Shown here one piece after another: positions 7,588-14,975 of a stretch of 17,873 bases of DNA. Every line of letters begins with the position of its first letter. Positions within the stretch are counted from its first letter, which is position 1. Below the pieces are notes generated by a model. The model saw only the letters and a list, made by a program, of their open reading frames with translations. It searched no databases and was not told where the DNA came from. Made by a program: the position numbers and the translations under genes. This DNA comes from SIG710 sp045648605 (GTDB taxonomy: Bacteria; Bacillota; Clostridia; Oscillospirales; CAG-272): assembly GCA_045648605.1 (NCBI GenBank), contig JAZROG010000141.1:1-17873 (forward strand). Reading direction: 5' to 3'.

Positions 7588-7770
7588 CCCCACTTGCGCC
7601 TGTGCTTTTTGGCGCAAGTGGGTATATGATAGCACTTACAGCAGAACAAAAGATCCTTGACGCGTCAAGGTCTTTTGGCTGCGTTGGTACGCACAAAGGG
7701 GGTATCCAGGGGGAACTCCCGGGAGAGTTTTCGTCCCTTTGGGGCGGGCCAAAGGGACTGCCGCGCGGCA
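7588..7770. repeat. Cluster of palindromes in the 7434-7835 intergenic region
   Basis: No convincing gene lies between gpsA and rpsO, but the region holds five inverted repeats. CCCACTTGCGCC/GGCGCAAGTGGG is at 7589-7600/7611-7622. An extended palindrome centred on CCTTGACGCGTCAAGG (7655-7670) has AAAAGA/TCTTTT outer arms, reaching 7648-7676. CTCCCGGGAG is at 7716-7725. GTCCCTTTGG/CCAAAGGGAC is at 7733-7742/7749-7758. TGCCGCGCGGCA is at 7759-7770. The first hairpin is followed on the minus strand by TATTTTTCTTTTT, so it would terminate leftward transcription. The arrangement resembles a dispersed REP-type element. An 85-codon open frame crosses it but lacks a ribosome site. Confidence 0.6.
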
Positions 7771-7835
7771 TGAGCGCCTAAGATGCTCAAAAATGTTTTT
7801 AAATTGTAAACAATTTGTGATTTTTGAAAAAACTA

Positions 7836-7864
7836 TTTACAAAGCGTCATATATGTGGTATAAT
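7836..7864 (+). promoter_or_regulatory. Sigma-A promoter of rpsO-pnp
   Basis: TTTACA (7836-7841), 17 bases, TATAAT (7859-7864). Transcription from near 7871 gives a leader of about 120 nt before rpsO. Confidence 0.85.
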
Positions 7865-7870
7865 ACACGT

Positions 7871-7992
7871 CGTATGGTCATTTGACCGCTAAAAATGAAT
7901 ATACGCACACTCGGTTTGCGGTGTAAGCCTTAGGGACTTCACCTTCCGCTCACTGTGTATGCGCATAAATAAATTAAAATGAGGTGAAAAAC
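7871..7992 (+). promoter_or_regulatory. Structured rpsO leader, candidate S15 autoregulatory RNA
   Basis: The leader is long for a 267-base gene and folds. CGC-ACAC near 7905-7911 can pair with GTGT-(AT)-GCG near 7955-7963. Inside it, ACACTCG and CGGTGT form a smaller hairpin. S15 is known to repress its own mRNA through varied leader structures in several bacterial groups, including Gram-positives. Whether this one belongs to a described class cannot be judged by eye. Confidence 0.45.
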
Positions 7993-8259
7993 ATGATGCT
8001 TAAGGACGAAAAGCAGGCAATTATCAAGGAGTACGCTATCTGCGAGGGTGACACAGGTTCTCCCGAGGTTCAGATCGCTCTTCTTACAAGCCGCATCAAC
8101 AACCTTACCGAGCACCTTAAGAAGAACAAGGGCGACCATCACAGCCGCCGCGGTCTTCTGAAGATGGTTGGTCACAGAAGAAACCTTCTCGGTTACCTTC
8201 AGAAGGTTGATATCGAGCGTTACCGTTCGATCGTTGAGAGACTCGGTCTCAGAAAGTAA
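7993..8259 (+). CDS. rpsO: Ribosomal protein uS15
   Basis: The 88-residue protein matches S15 along its length: EKQAIIKEYAICEGDTGSPEVQIALLTSRINNLTEHL, then the RNA-binding KKNKGDHHSRRGLLKMVGHRRNLLGYL and the end ERYRSIVERLGLRK. S15 binds 16S rRNA helices 20-22 early in assembly of the 30S subunit. GAGGTGA at 7981-7987 favours ATG 7993 over the next ATG at 7996 and the GTG at 7984. It is followed by a terminator-like hairpin and then pnp, the widespread rpsO-pnp order. Confidence 0.97.
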   Translation: MMLKDEKQAIIKEYAICEGDTGSPEVQIALLTSRINNLTEHLKKNKGDHHSRRGLLKMVGHRRNLLGYLQKVDIERYRSIVERLGLRK

Positions 8260-8270
8260 TTTAAAGGCTT

Positions 8271-8320
8271 GGAGTGATGGGTGAAAGCACGCTTTCACTC
8301 CTCACTCCATACTGTTTTTT
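8271..8320 (+). terminator. Hairpin with T-run between rpsO and pnp
   Basis: GGAGTGA (8271-8277) pairs with TCACTCC (8302-8308) and GTGAAAG (8281-8287) with CTTTCAC (8292-8298) around a 4-base loop. Six Ts follow at 8315-8320. Since no clear promoter lies before pnp, it may terminate only partly and set the rpsO:pnp ratio. Confidence 0.7.
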
Positions 8321-8346
8321 CGGAAAAATCCGTTTTGCACACGCGC

Positions 8347-8393
8347 CTTAGCAGTTAAATGGGTATCCGTGAGGTATCCGTTTAAGTGCTAAG
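8347..8393 (+). promoter_or_regulatory. Long stem-loop in the pnp leader
   Basis: CTTAGCA (8347-8353) pairs with TGCTAAG (8387-8393). An inner stem joins TTAAATGGGTATCC to GGTATCCGTTTAA with several wobble or mismatched pairs and a short loop. In Escherichia coli a similarly placed stem is cut by RNase III and then used by PNPase to repress its own mRNA. An equivalent role here is inference. Confidence 0.5.
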
Positions 8394-8440
8394 CCTCTGT
8401 GAAAACGGTAAAAAATAAAATTTTTATGGAGGATTCCAAA

Positions 8441-10558
8441 ATGTCAGGAATTGTAAGCTCCGCAATGGAGTTCAAGAATTACAAGGTGTTTAATTACACT
8501 CTTGCAGGCAGACCCCTCGTTATCGAGACAGGTAAAATGGCAGGACTTGCAAACGGCTCTCTCATGATCCGTTATGGCGAGACCGCTATCCTTTGCTGCG
8601 CAACTGCCAGCGCAAAGCCCAGAGACGGTATCGATTTCCTTCCTCTTTCGGTAGATTTTGAGGAAAGAATGTATGCAGCGGGTAAGATCCCCGGCGGTTA
8701 CCTCAAGAGAGAGGGTAAGCCAAGCGAAAAGGCTATTCTTACAAGCCGCGTTATCGACCGCCCCGTCCGTCCCCTTTTCCCCAAGGACCTTCGCAATGAT
8801 GTTGCTCTTTCCCTTACAGTTATGAGCGTTGACCCCGATTGCGAGCCCGAGGTTGCGGCTATGATCGGTGCTTCTGCCGCTCTCGCTATTTCCGATATTC
8901 CGTGGAATGGCCCTATAAGCGGTGTTCATGTAGGTCTTGTTGACGGCAAGCTCGTTATCAACCCCACAGAAGAGCAGAGAAAGGTAAGCGACCTTGAGCT
9001 TACCGTTGCTTCCTCTACAACTAAGGTAGTTATGATCGAGGCAGGCGCAAACCAGGTTCCTGATGACCTTATGTATGAGGCTATTATGCTCGCACATCAG
9101 GAGAATCAGGGCATACTTGAGTTCATTAACGGTATCGTTGACGAGATCGGCAAGAAGAAGTTTGAATATCCTTCCTGCGAGCTTGATCACGATATGTTCG
9201 ATAAGGTATTTGCATTCTGCGAAAAGGACGTTATGAACGCCCTTGATACAGACGATAAGAATGTTCGCGACGAAAGAATGCAGCCCATTATGGATGCTAT
9301 CGTTGAGAAATTCAGCGAGGAATATCCCGAGATCGCTTCCATTATGGAGGAGCTTATCTATAAGATCCAGAAGAAGATCGTTCGCCGTTGGCTCCTCGTT
9401 GACAGAAAGCGTGTTGACGGTCGCCGCATGGACGAGATCAGACCTCTTACAGCAGAGGTTGGACTTCTTCCCAGAGTTCACGGCTCGGGTATGTTCACCC
9501 GTGGTCAGACACAGGTTCTCACAAGTGCAACTCTCGGTACTCTCGATGAGGCTCAGATGCTTGATGGTATCGATAACGAGACCGAAAAGAGATATATGCA
9601 CCACTATAATATGCCCGGTTATTCCACAGGCGAAGCAAAGAGCGCAAGAAGCCCCGGAAGACGTGAGATCGGTCACGGTGCTCTCGCTGAGCGTTCACTC
9701 GTTCCCGTTCTTCCTTCAGCGGAGGAATTCCCCTATGCAATTCGTCTTGTTTCCGATGTTCTTTCCTCTAACGGATCTACCTCACAGGGTTCTGTTTGCG
9801 GTTCTACCCTTGCTCTTATGGATGCAGGTGTTCCGATCAAGGCTCCCGTTGCAGGTATCTCCTGCGGTCTTATCACAGAAGAGGACGGCAGCTGGGAAAC
9901 TATGATAGATATCCAGGGTCTTGAGGACTTCTACGGAGATATGGACTTTAAGGTTGCAGGTACTCACGCAGGTATCACATCCATTCAGATGGACCTTAAG
10001 ATCGACGGTCTTACACCCGAGATAATCAAGGCTGCTCTTGAGATCACCCACAAGGGTCGTGACTACATTATCGATGAAGTCATCCTCAAGGCTATCGCAG
10101 AACCCAGAGCTGATGTTTCAAAGTATGCTCCCAAGATGATCTCCATGAAGATCGACCCCGATAAGATAAGAGAAGTTATCGGTAAGGGCGGTTCTGTTAT
10201 CCAGAAGATCACAGGCGACACAGGCGCAAAGGTTGATATCGAGGATGACGGTACTATCCACATTGCGGCTGTTAATACAGCAGATGCTGAGGCTGCAAAG
10301 GCTATGATCGACGCTATTTGCTTTGAGCCTGAGGTTGGTGTGACATATCCCGGTACTGTAACAGGTATCATCGCTTGTGGTGCATTTGTTGAATATGCTC
10401 CCGGCAAGGAGGGAATGGTTCATATTTCCAAGCTTTCCGAGAATAGAGTTGAAAAGGTTGAGGATGTTGTTAATATCGGTGACGCTGTAAGAGTTAAGTA
10501 TCTCGGCGTTGACGAAAAGAACAGAATCCGCCTCTCCATGAAGGACGCAGATAAATAA
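8441..10558 (+). CDS. pnp: Polyribonucleotide nucleotidyltransferase (PNPase)
   Basis: The 705-residue protein has the full PNPase order. A first RNase PH domain (about 10-140) and a helical linker come first. The second, catalytic RNase PH domain (about 310-540) contains RRVDGRRMDEIRPL, FTRGQTQVL, SDVLSSNGSTSQGSVCGSTLALMDAGVP and GDMDFKVAGT. A KH domain has its GKGG loop at 581-584 and a C-terminal S1 domain covers about 631-700. It degrades RNA 3' to 5' by phosphorolysis as a trimer in the cytoplasm. The ATG at 8441 was chosen because GGAGG lies 8 bases upstream; the frame extends to a GTG at 8399 inside the leader. A terminator follows at 10577-10631. Confidence 0.97.
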   Translation: MSGIVSSAMEFKNYKVFNYTLAGRPLVIETGKMAGLANGSLMIRYGETAILCCATASAKPRDGIDFLPLSVDFEERMYAAGKIPGGYLKREGKPSEKAILTSRVIDRPVRPLFPKDLRNDVALSLTVMSVDPDCEPEVAAMIGASAALAISDIPWNGPISGVHVGLVDGKLVINPTEEQRKVSDLELTVASSTTKVVMIEAGANQVPDDLMYEAIMLAHQENQGILEFINGIVDEIGKKKFEYPSCELDHDMFDKVFAFCEKDVMNALDTDDKNVRDERMQPIMDAIVEKFSEEYPEIASIMEELIYKIQKKIVRRWLLVDRKRVDGRRMDEIRPLTAEVGLLPRVHGSGMFTRGQTQVLTSATLGTLDEAQMLDGIDNETEKRYMHHYNMPGYSTGEAKSARSPGRREIGHGALAERSLVPVLPSAEEFPYAIRLVSDVLSSNGSTSQGSVCGSTLALMDAGVPIKAPVAGISCGLITEEDGSWETMIDIQGLEDFYGDMDFKVAGTHAGITSIQMDLKIDGLTPEIIKAALEITHKGRDYIIDEVILKAIAEPRADVSKYAPKMISMKIDPDKIREVIGKGGSVIQKITGDTGAKVDIEDDGTIHIAAVNTADAEAAKAMIDAICFEPEVGVTYPGTVTGIIACGAFVEYAPGKEGMVHISKLSENRVEKVEDVVNIGDAVRVKYLGVDEKNRIRLSMKDADK

Positions 10559-10576
10559 TTTTACGGATTTTTAATG

Positions 10577-10631
10577 ACCGGGGACTGTCGTAGCGCACCT
10601 GCCGAAGATGTGCAGATGGTTCCCGGTTTTT
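10577..10631 (+). terminator. Rho-independent terminator of pnp
   Basis: ACCGGGGA (10577-10584) pairs with TTCCCGGT (10620-10627), and GCAC/GTGC can pair inside. The stem runs into five Ts (10627-10631), 18 bases after the pnp stop. Confidence 0.75.
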
Positions 10632-10666
10632 GGATGAGAAACGGTTGCTGCGAGCATTGTCGGTGG

Positions 10667-10706
10667 AAGTTTTGATCGACCTTTTGAAAAAGGTCGATCA
10701 AAACTT
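10667..10706. repeat. Perfect 19-bp inverted repeat with a 2-base centre
   Basis: AAGTTTTGATCGACCTTTT (10667-10685), then GA, then its exact complement AAAAGGTCGATCAAAACTT (10688-10706). Imperfect pairing continues outward (GGA/TCC). No T-run follows beyond its own arms and it lies 35 bases after the real pnp terminator. It is best read as a dispersed palindromic element or a very stable processing hairpin. Confidence 0.75.
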
Positions 10707-10778
10707 TCCAATGACAGCGTCCTCACGCCCCGACAAATTCCTGTTTGAAAAACAAAAGCAAAAAGTAAGGAGGAAAAT

Positions 10779-11849
10779 ATGAATAACGGATATAGCTCAT
10801 GGAATCGCGGCGGCGGAAGAAGCCGCAGAAAAAGAAGGCAGAGAATGATGAAGACGGTCGTTCTGTCTTTTGTTGTTGCGCTTATAATTGCTGCATCCTT
10901 TATTTTCCTTTTTACTCTCAAAAGATTGGGCGAGGATGCAAAGGACAAGGAGACCGAGACCATTGCTTTAACAGAAACAGCTCCCCCCGAAACAGAGCCT
11001 GAAGACACCGCCTCGGGAGTTCTTCGCGAGGGATTTATAACAAAAAAATTCACCGAAAAGCAGCTTCATGAGGGTGCTCTCATCCTCGTCAGAGCCGGTG
11101 CGCCCTATTCCTTCCCGGAGGAGCCGGATCTTAAAGACCTTTATACGGGCAGAAAAAAATATTCGAGCGGTGCAAGAGCTTATCAGATAAGCTCTACAGA
11201 TATTGAGCTTGATTCCTTCGTTCTTTCAAAGCTCAACGAGATGACCGAGACCTTTTTTGAGCTGACGGGCGAGGGAGGGCTTCTCATAAAGAGTGCTTAC
11301 CGCTCATATGAGAGCCAAAAGGAGATATTTGACTACCGAGTTGAGCGCGACGGCGAGGAGGAGACTCTGAAATACGTGGCGCTTCCCGGTGAGAGCGAGC
11401 ATCATACCGCCATGGCATTTGATATGTCGGTATATAAGGACGGTGCGAATACATATATCGAGGACGAGGAAGAATACCACTGGATATATGAGAACGCCCA
11501 TAAATACGGCTTTGTTCTGCGCTATCCCGAAAGCAAGGCGGACATAACCGGCATTGCATATGAGGCTTGGCATTTCAGATATGTCGGAGCTCCCCACGCG
11601 CAGTATATGTATAATGAGGGACTTGTGCTTGAGGAATATCATGAAATTCTTAAAAAAGAACATTCCTATGACGGAATACATTTGAATATCGACTGTGACG
11701 ACGGAAATAAATATGAAATTTACTATGTGCCTGCATCCGAGGGCGGCGAAACCGAGATAATACTTCCTTCCGGATACGAATATACCGTTTCGGGTAATAA
11801 TACAGATGGATTTATTGTTACGGTTGTCTTGTCGAGAGGTGAAGGCTGA
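10779..11849 (+). CDS. Membrane-anchored VanY/DdcB-type D,D-carboxypeptidase
   Basis: The 356-residue protein starts with a basic cytoplasmic tail (RRKRRQR), one membrane segment at about 24-47 and a Glu/Thr-rich linker to about 80. The peptidase M15B domain (about 140-295) carries SAYRSYESQKEIF, the SxHxxGxAxD motif as SEHHTAMAFD (206-215, with Ala for the usual Gly) and EAWHFRYVG. The zinc ligands would be H208, D215 and H265, with E262 as base. Such enzymes trim the terminal D-Ala from peptidoglycan stem peptides outside the membrane. A further beta-rich C-terminal stretch of about 60 residues is not part of the core family. AAGGAGG lies 5 bases before the ATG. The stop overlaps the next start (TGATG). 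Confidence 0.9.
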   Translation: MNNGYSSWNRGGGRSRRKRRQRMMKTVVLSFVVALIIAASFIFLFTLKRLGEDAKDKETETIALTETAPPETEPEDTASGVLREGFITKKFTEKQLHEGALILVRAGAPYSFPEEPDLKDLYTGRKKYSSGARAYQISSTDIELDSFVLSKLNEMTETFFELTGEGGLLIKSAYRSYESQKEIFDYRVERDGEEETLKYVALPGESEHHTAMAFDMSVYKDGANTYIEDEEEYHWIYENAHKYGFVLRYPESKADITGIAYEAWHFRYVGAPHAQYMYNEGLVLEEYHEILKKEHSYDGIHLNIDCDDGNKYEIYYVPASEGGETEIILPSGYEYTVSGNNTDGFIVTVVLSRGEG

Positions 11850-13477
11850 TGAAAAGGATGATATTTTCGGCACTTCTTGTGTCGGCATTGCTTCTTTCGT
11901 CCTGCGGATTTATTGTGGTAAATACTAACGATGGTCTGCACCCACCAAAAACAACCGTAGCTTCCGATACCGTAAGGTCGCCCGAAAGCGATGATGCTTC
12001 ATTGAACACCGAAGATGTAACCGATGCGTCATTTGACGGTGCCTCTCATCCCGAATCGGCGGTCGATAGAGCAAAAAAACGCGTTGCGGCGCTCGTGACC
12101 GATGATTTTTCGGGACAGAGCTTTATAATTGCCACGGCGAGCAAAATGACCTTTGCCACCGATGGCGAGGGCTATTATGACAGAGTGCTTCTCCTCCGCG
12201 ATTCGATAGTTGAAGATAAATACAATATCGATATCATCAATGTTTATGCGGATGAGAGGATGGTAGAGCAGGAAATAGTCAATTCATCTCTTGCGGATGA
12301 TTATTATGCGGATCTTTTGTCGGTGTCCGAATTCAGAATAGGCGGACTTGCCGCAAAGGGTCTTATAATGAATCTTCGTTCCTTGCCCTTCTACGGAACG
12401 GTTGACAGCTATTCGAAAAATTCCTCTGCCGCATATGCGGGAAGCGCAGTATATGCCGACATTGGTGCGGCAAGCACGGATTTCAGCAAAATATATGCGG
12501 TTTTCTTCAACCGCAGTGCCGCAGAGAGCCTTGGACACGATATCGACAGGATGGTAGATGATAACGAATGGACATGGGAGTCCTTTGACAAGCTTGCAAG
12601 GCTTGCAAACGAAAAGCTTGGCATGATAGGTCAAGGCAGCTATGCCATGGGCGATGAATATACCGATGTTGTGTTCCGCTCTGCAAATATAAAGCTTGTG
12701 GATAACACACTTGGCAGGGTGCCGACGATTTCATTTGATCCGGCAGCTCTTGAGGCGGCTGTTGAGCAGGCTTGCGCGCTTATTTACGGCAATCCTGCAG
12801 CCTATAGACCCGCAGCCGAGGCTTCGCTGAGCGATCTTTACACTCTTTTCGAAGAGGGTAAGCTGCTTTTTGCGGTGGCACCGCTTTCAGCAATGAAGGT
12901 GATTGCAATCAGCTCCACTGAGTGGGGTGTTGCGCCGATTCCGAAGATGGATGAGGAGCAGGACGGATATTATGCTTATACCGAGGCATCTGCCGCAGTG
13001 CTTGCGGTGCCCTCGGAAAATAACAAACCCTATATCACGGGTCTTATGATCGGTGCGCTGAATACAGCATCATATGAGCTGCTTTCGGAGGAATATAAAG
13101 CTCACTGTCTCTATAATTATTTCGGCAGTATCAAGTCCTTAAGGTCTATGGATGCTGTGCTTGACAGTATTACCTTTGATTTTACCTATCTTTATTCGTC
13201 GTGTGCTGACCTTTTGGCGTCTGCAACCCACGGAGCGGTGAGAGAGGCGAGAAAAAGCACATCGGATTATGCAACGGACCTTATAAACAGTAGAAAAGAA
13301 AATGCGGATGCACAGCTTTCGGAGCTTTTCAGCGCTGTAGTTTTCCCCGAGGATGAATATCCCATTCCTCCTATGGAGACGGAAGAGCCTTTTGAGAGCG
13401 ATACTGAGGAAGAAATCACCGATATCCCCGAAACGGAGCAGACATACGAGACAGAAAACACGGAACTTATGAATTGA
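11849..13477 (+). CDS. Solute-binding-protein-like lipoprotein with acidic C-terminal tail
   Basis: The 542-residue protein has a lipoprotein signal (MKRMIFSALLVSALLLSSC, lipidated C19) and a Ser/Asp-rich spacer to about 85. A body of about 380 residues resembles bacterial type 1 extracellular solute-binding proteins: DDYYADLLSVSEFRIGGLAAKGLIMNL, NRSAAESLG, WTWESFDKLARLA, and WGVAPIPKM near 370. The match is distant. The last 35 residues are rich in Glu, Thr and Pro (METEEPFESDTEEEITDIPETEQ), unusual for a transport receptor. No permease or ATPase gene is present in the window. One-base overlap with the VanY gene suggests coupled translation and perhaps a cell-wall-associated role (inference). 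rbfA follows 15 bases after the stop. Confidence 0.7.
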   Translation: MKRMIFSALLVSALLLSSCGFIVVNTNDGLHPPKTTVASDTVRSPESDDASLNTEDVTDASFDGASHPESAVDRAKKRVAALVTDDFSGQSFIIATASKMTFATDGEGYYDRVLLLRDSIVEDKYNIDIINVYADERMVEQEIVNSSLADDYYADLLSVSEFRIGGLAAKGLIMNLRSLPFYGTVDSYSKNSSAAYAGSAVYADIGAASTDFSKIYAVFFNRSAAESLGHDIDRMVDDNEWTWESFDKLARLANEKLGMIGQGSYAMGDEYTDVVFRSANIKLVDNTLGRVPTISFDPAALEAAVEQACALIYGNPAAYRPAAEASLSDLYTLFEEGKLLFAVAPLSAMKVIAISSTEWGVAPIPKMDEEQDGYYAYTEASAAVLAVPSENNKPYITGLMIGALNTASYELLSEEYKAHCLYNYFGSIKSLRSMDAVLDSITFDFTYLYSSCADLLASATHGAVREARKSTSDYATDLINSRKENADAQLSELFSAVVFPEDEYPIPPMETEEPFESDTEEEITDIPETEQTYETENTELMN

Positions 13478-13492
13478 TAATAGGAGAAATAT

Positions 13493-13870
13493 ATGGCAAA
13501 TTACAGAAGAGGAAGAATCAATGATGAAATGCTGAAGGAGGTTGCGACCGTTCTTCGCGAGGTAAAGGACCCGAGAGTTCAGAATGCCTTTGTGAGCGTT
13601 ACAGGTGCGGAGGTTACTCCCGATCTCAAATATGCAAAGATATATTATTCTTTCCTTAACAGCAGTGACCCCAAGGAGGTTGCAAAGGGACTTAAGACCG
13701 CAAGCGGATTTATCCGCGGTCAAATTGCAAAGAGAATGAATCTTAGGATCACCCCCGAATTCACCTTCGTTCATGATAATTCCATAAAGCACGGCGCGCA
13801 TATTGCAACACTGCTTGAGGGAATAACATTCTCGGATGAGGGCGAGGAGAAGGCAGACGATGGAGAATAA
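13493..13870 (+). CDS. rbfA: Ribosome-binding factor A
   Basis: The 125-residue protein is typical RbfA: an N-terminal GRINDEMLKEVATVLREVKDPRV helix, the KH-like core with VTPDLKYAKIYYSFL, and ASGFIRGQIAKRMNLRITPEFTFVHDNSIKHGAHIATLL. It helps mature the 5' end of 16S rRNA on the 30S subunit. AGGAG lies 7 bases before the ATG. In most Firmicutes rbfA follows infB and precedes nrnA and truB. Here nrnA is in place but infB is not upstream, its position being taken by a lipoprotein gene. Confidence 0.95.
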   Translation: MANYRRGRINDEMLKEVATVLREVKDPRVQNAFVSVTGAEVTPDLKYAKIYYSFLNSSDPKEVAKGLKTASGFIRGQIAKRMNLRITPEFTFVHDNSIKHGAHIATLLEGITFSDEGEEKADDGE

Positions 13871-14867
13871 GGAATATAGGATTCTCAGTCTTGTGGAGAC
13901 GGCAGACAGGCTTTGTGAGAAAAGGAACACCCTCATCCTCTGCCATGCCCGTCCCGATTGCGATACGGTCGGCTCTGCTCTGGCTCTTAAAAAGCTTCTT
14001 GTTGGTATAGGGATGAGGGCTCACATAATTTGCGAGAGCGAGCTTCCCCATAGACTTGAATTTTTACCCATGGAGCAGGAGAGTCTTCTTGAAGAAAATA
14101 TTCCCGCGGATTTTGAAGTGGAGAGGGTCATTTCTGTTGACACCGCCTCTCCCATGCAGCTTGGAGACCTTGAGGAAAGGTATCTCGATAGGGTTGAGCT
14201 TATGATAGACCACCATGGAAAGGGCAAGCAGTATGCGGATGGATATATCATTCCCGACCTTTCGGCAACGGGAGAAATGATCTTTGCCATTTCGAGGGAG
14301 ATGCTCAGACGCGGTGCGATAAAGGAGATACCGAGCGAGGTGGATTTCTGCATTTACGCGGCGATCTCCTCGGATACGGGATGCTTCAAGTATTCCTCGG
14401 TCACTCCACAGACTCATATGGTGGCGGCATCCCTTCTCCGAAGCGGAATCGACGCTGCATATATCAATCACAAGCTTTTTGACAGCAAGTCCTTTATACA
14501 ACTCAAGGCTGAAAAGATAGGATTTGACAATCTTACCCTCTATAATGATGGCAAGATAGGAATAATCTGTTTCACATATGAGATGAAGAAGGAGCACGGC
14601 ATTCTCGATCAGTACATGGAAACTCTTATCGATGTTGCAAGAAGCGTTGAGGGTGTTGAGGTCGCGGCGGCTATCAGACAGCCAAAGGACGAGGGGGTTT
14701 TCCGTTGTTCTATGCGTTCAAGCTGTGATGTTGATGTTTCTGCCATTTGTGCTTCACTTGGCGGCGGCGGTCACGTAAAGGCGGCGGGCTGCACAATTGA
14801 GACGGACAGCATGGAGAGCGCGAGAGACATAGTGCTTGAAAAATTAGAAATTGAATATAACAAATAA
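13860..14867 (+). CDS. nrnA: DHH-family oligoribonuclease/pAp phosphatase NrnA
   Basis: The 335-residue protein has the DHH phosphoesterase domain: motif I HARPDCD (H29, D33, D35), D94 in SVDTASP, the DHH triad D117-H118-H119 and D172 in SSDTGCFKYSS. The C-terminal DHHA1 domain has the GGGGHVKAAGC substrate loop. NrnA degrades very short RNAs and dephosphorylates 3'-phosphoadenosine 5'-phosphate using Mn2+. The start at ATG 13860 has GAGGAGAAGG upstream and overlaps the end of rbfA by 11 bases, so the pair is translationally coupled. The frame also opens at 13836 inside rbfA, without a better ribosome site. It is functionally linked to pnp upstream, which leaves the short RNAs that NrnA removes. 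Confidence 0.93.
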   Translation: MENKEYRILSLVETADRLCEKRNTLILCHARPDCDTVGSALALKKLLVGIGMRAHIICESELPHRLEFLPMEQESLLEENIPADFEVERVISVDTASPMQLGDLEERYLDRVELMIDHHGKGKQYADGYIIPDLSATGEMIFAISREMLRRGAIKEIPSEVDFCIYAAISSDTGCFKYSSVTPQTHMVAASLLRSGIDAAYINHKLFDSKSFIQLKAEKIGFDNLTLYNDGKIGIICFTYEMKKEHGILDQYMETLIDVARSVEGVEVAAAIRQPKDEGVFRCSMRSSCDVDVSAICASLGGGGHVKAAGCTIETDSMESARDIVLEKLEIEYNK

Positions 14868-14899
14868 AATATACGTTTTCAACTTTTGTTCATAATAAG

Positions 14900-14952
14900 A
14901 ATCCCATATTGAAATTCATCGGTGTAGCCGAATAGTTTCAATATGGGATTTT
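14900..14952. terminator. Hairpin terminator between nrnA and the convergent metalloprotease gene
   Basis: AATCCCATATTGAAA (14900-14914) pairs over 15 bases with TTTCAATATGGGATT (14936-14950), with CGG/CCG pairing inside. Four Ts end it on the plus strand. It also stands at the left edge of the AT-rich cassette. Confidence 0.75.
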
Positions 14953-14975
14953 AATATGTTCAATTGGATTTTATT

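Noticed and set aside
7524..7781. Open frame of 85 codons between gpsA and rpsO
   Set aside because: No ribosome site, composition set by five palindromes, and an open frame also exists on the other strand over the same bases. It is treated as a repeat element.
8444..9676. Minus-strand open frame of 410 codons inside pnp
   Set aside because: It is a shadow of the strongly biased codon use of pnp, with no promoter or ribosome site.
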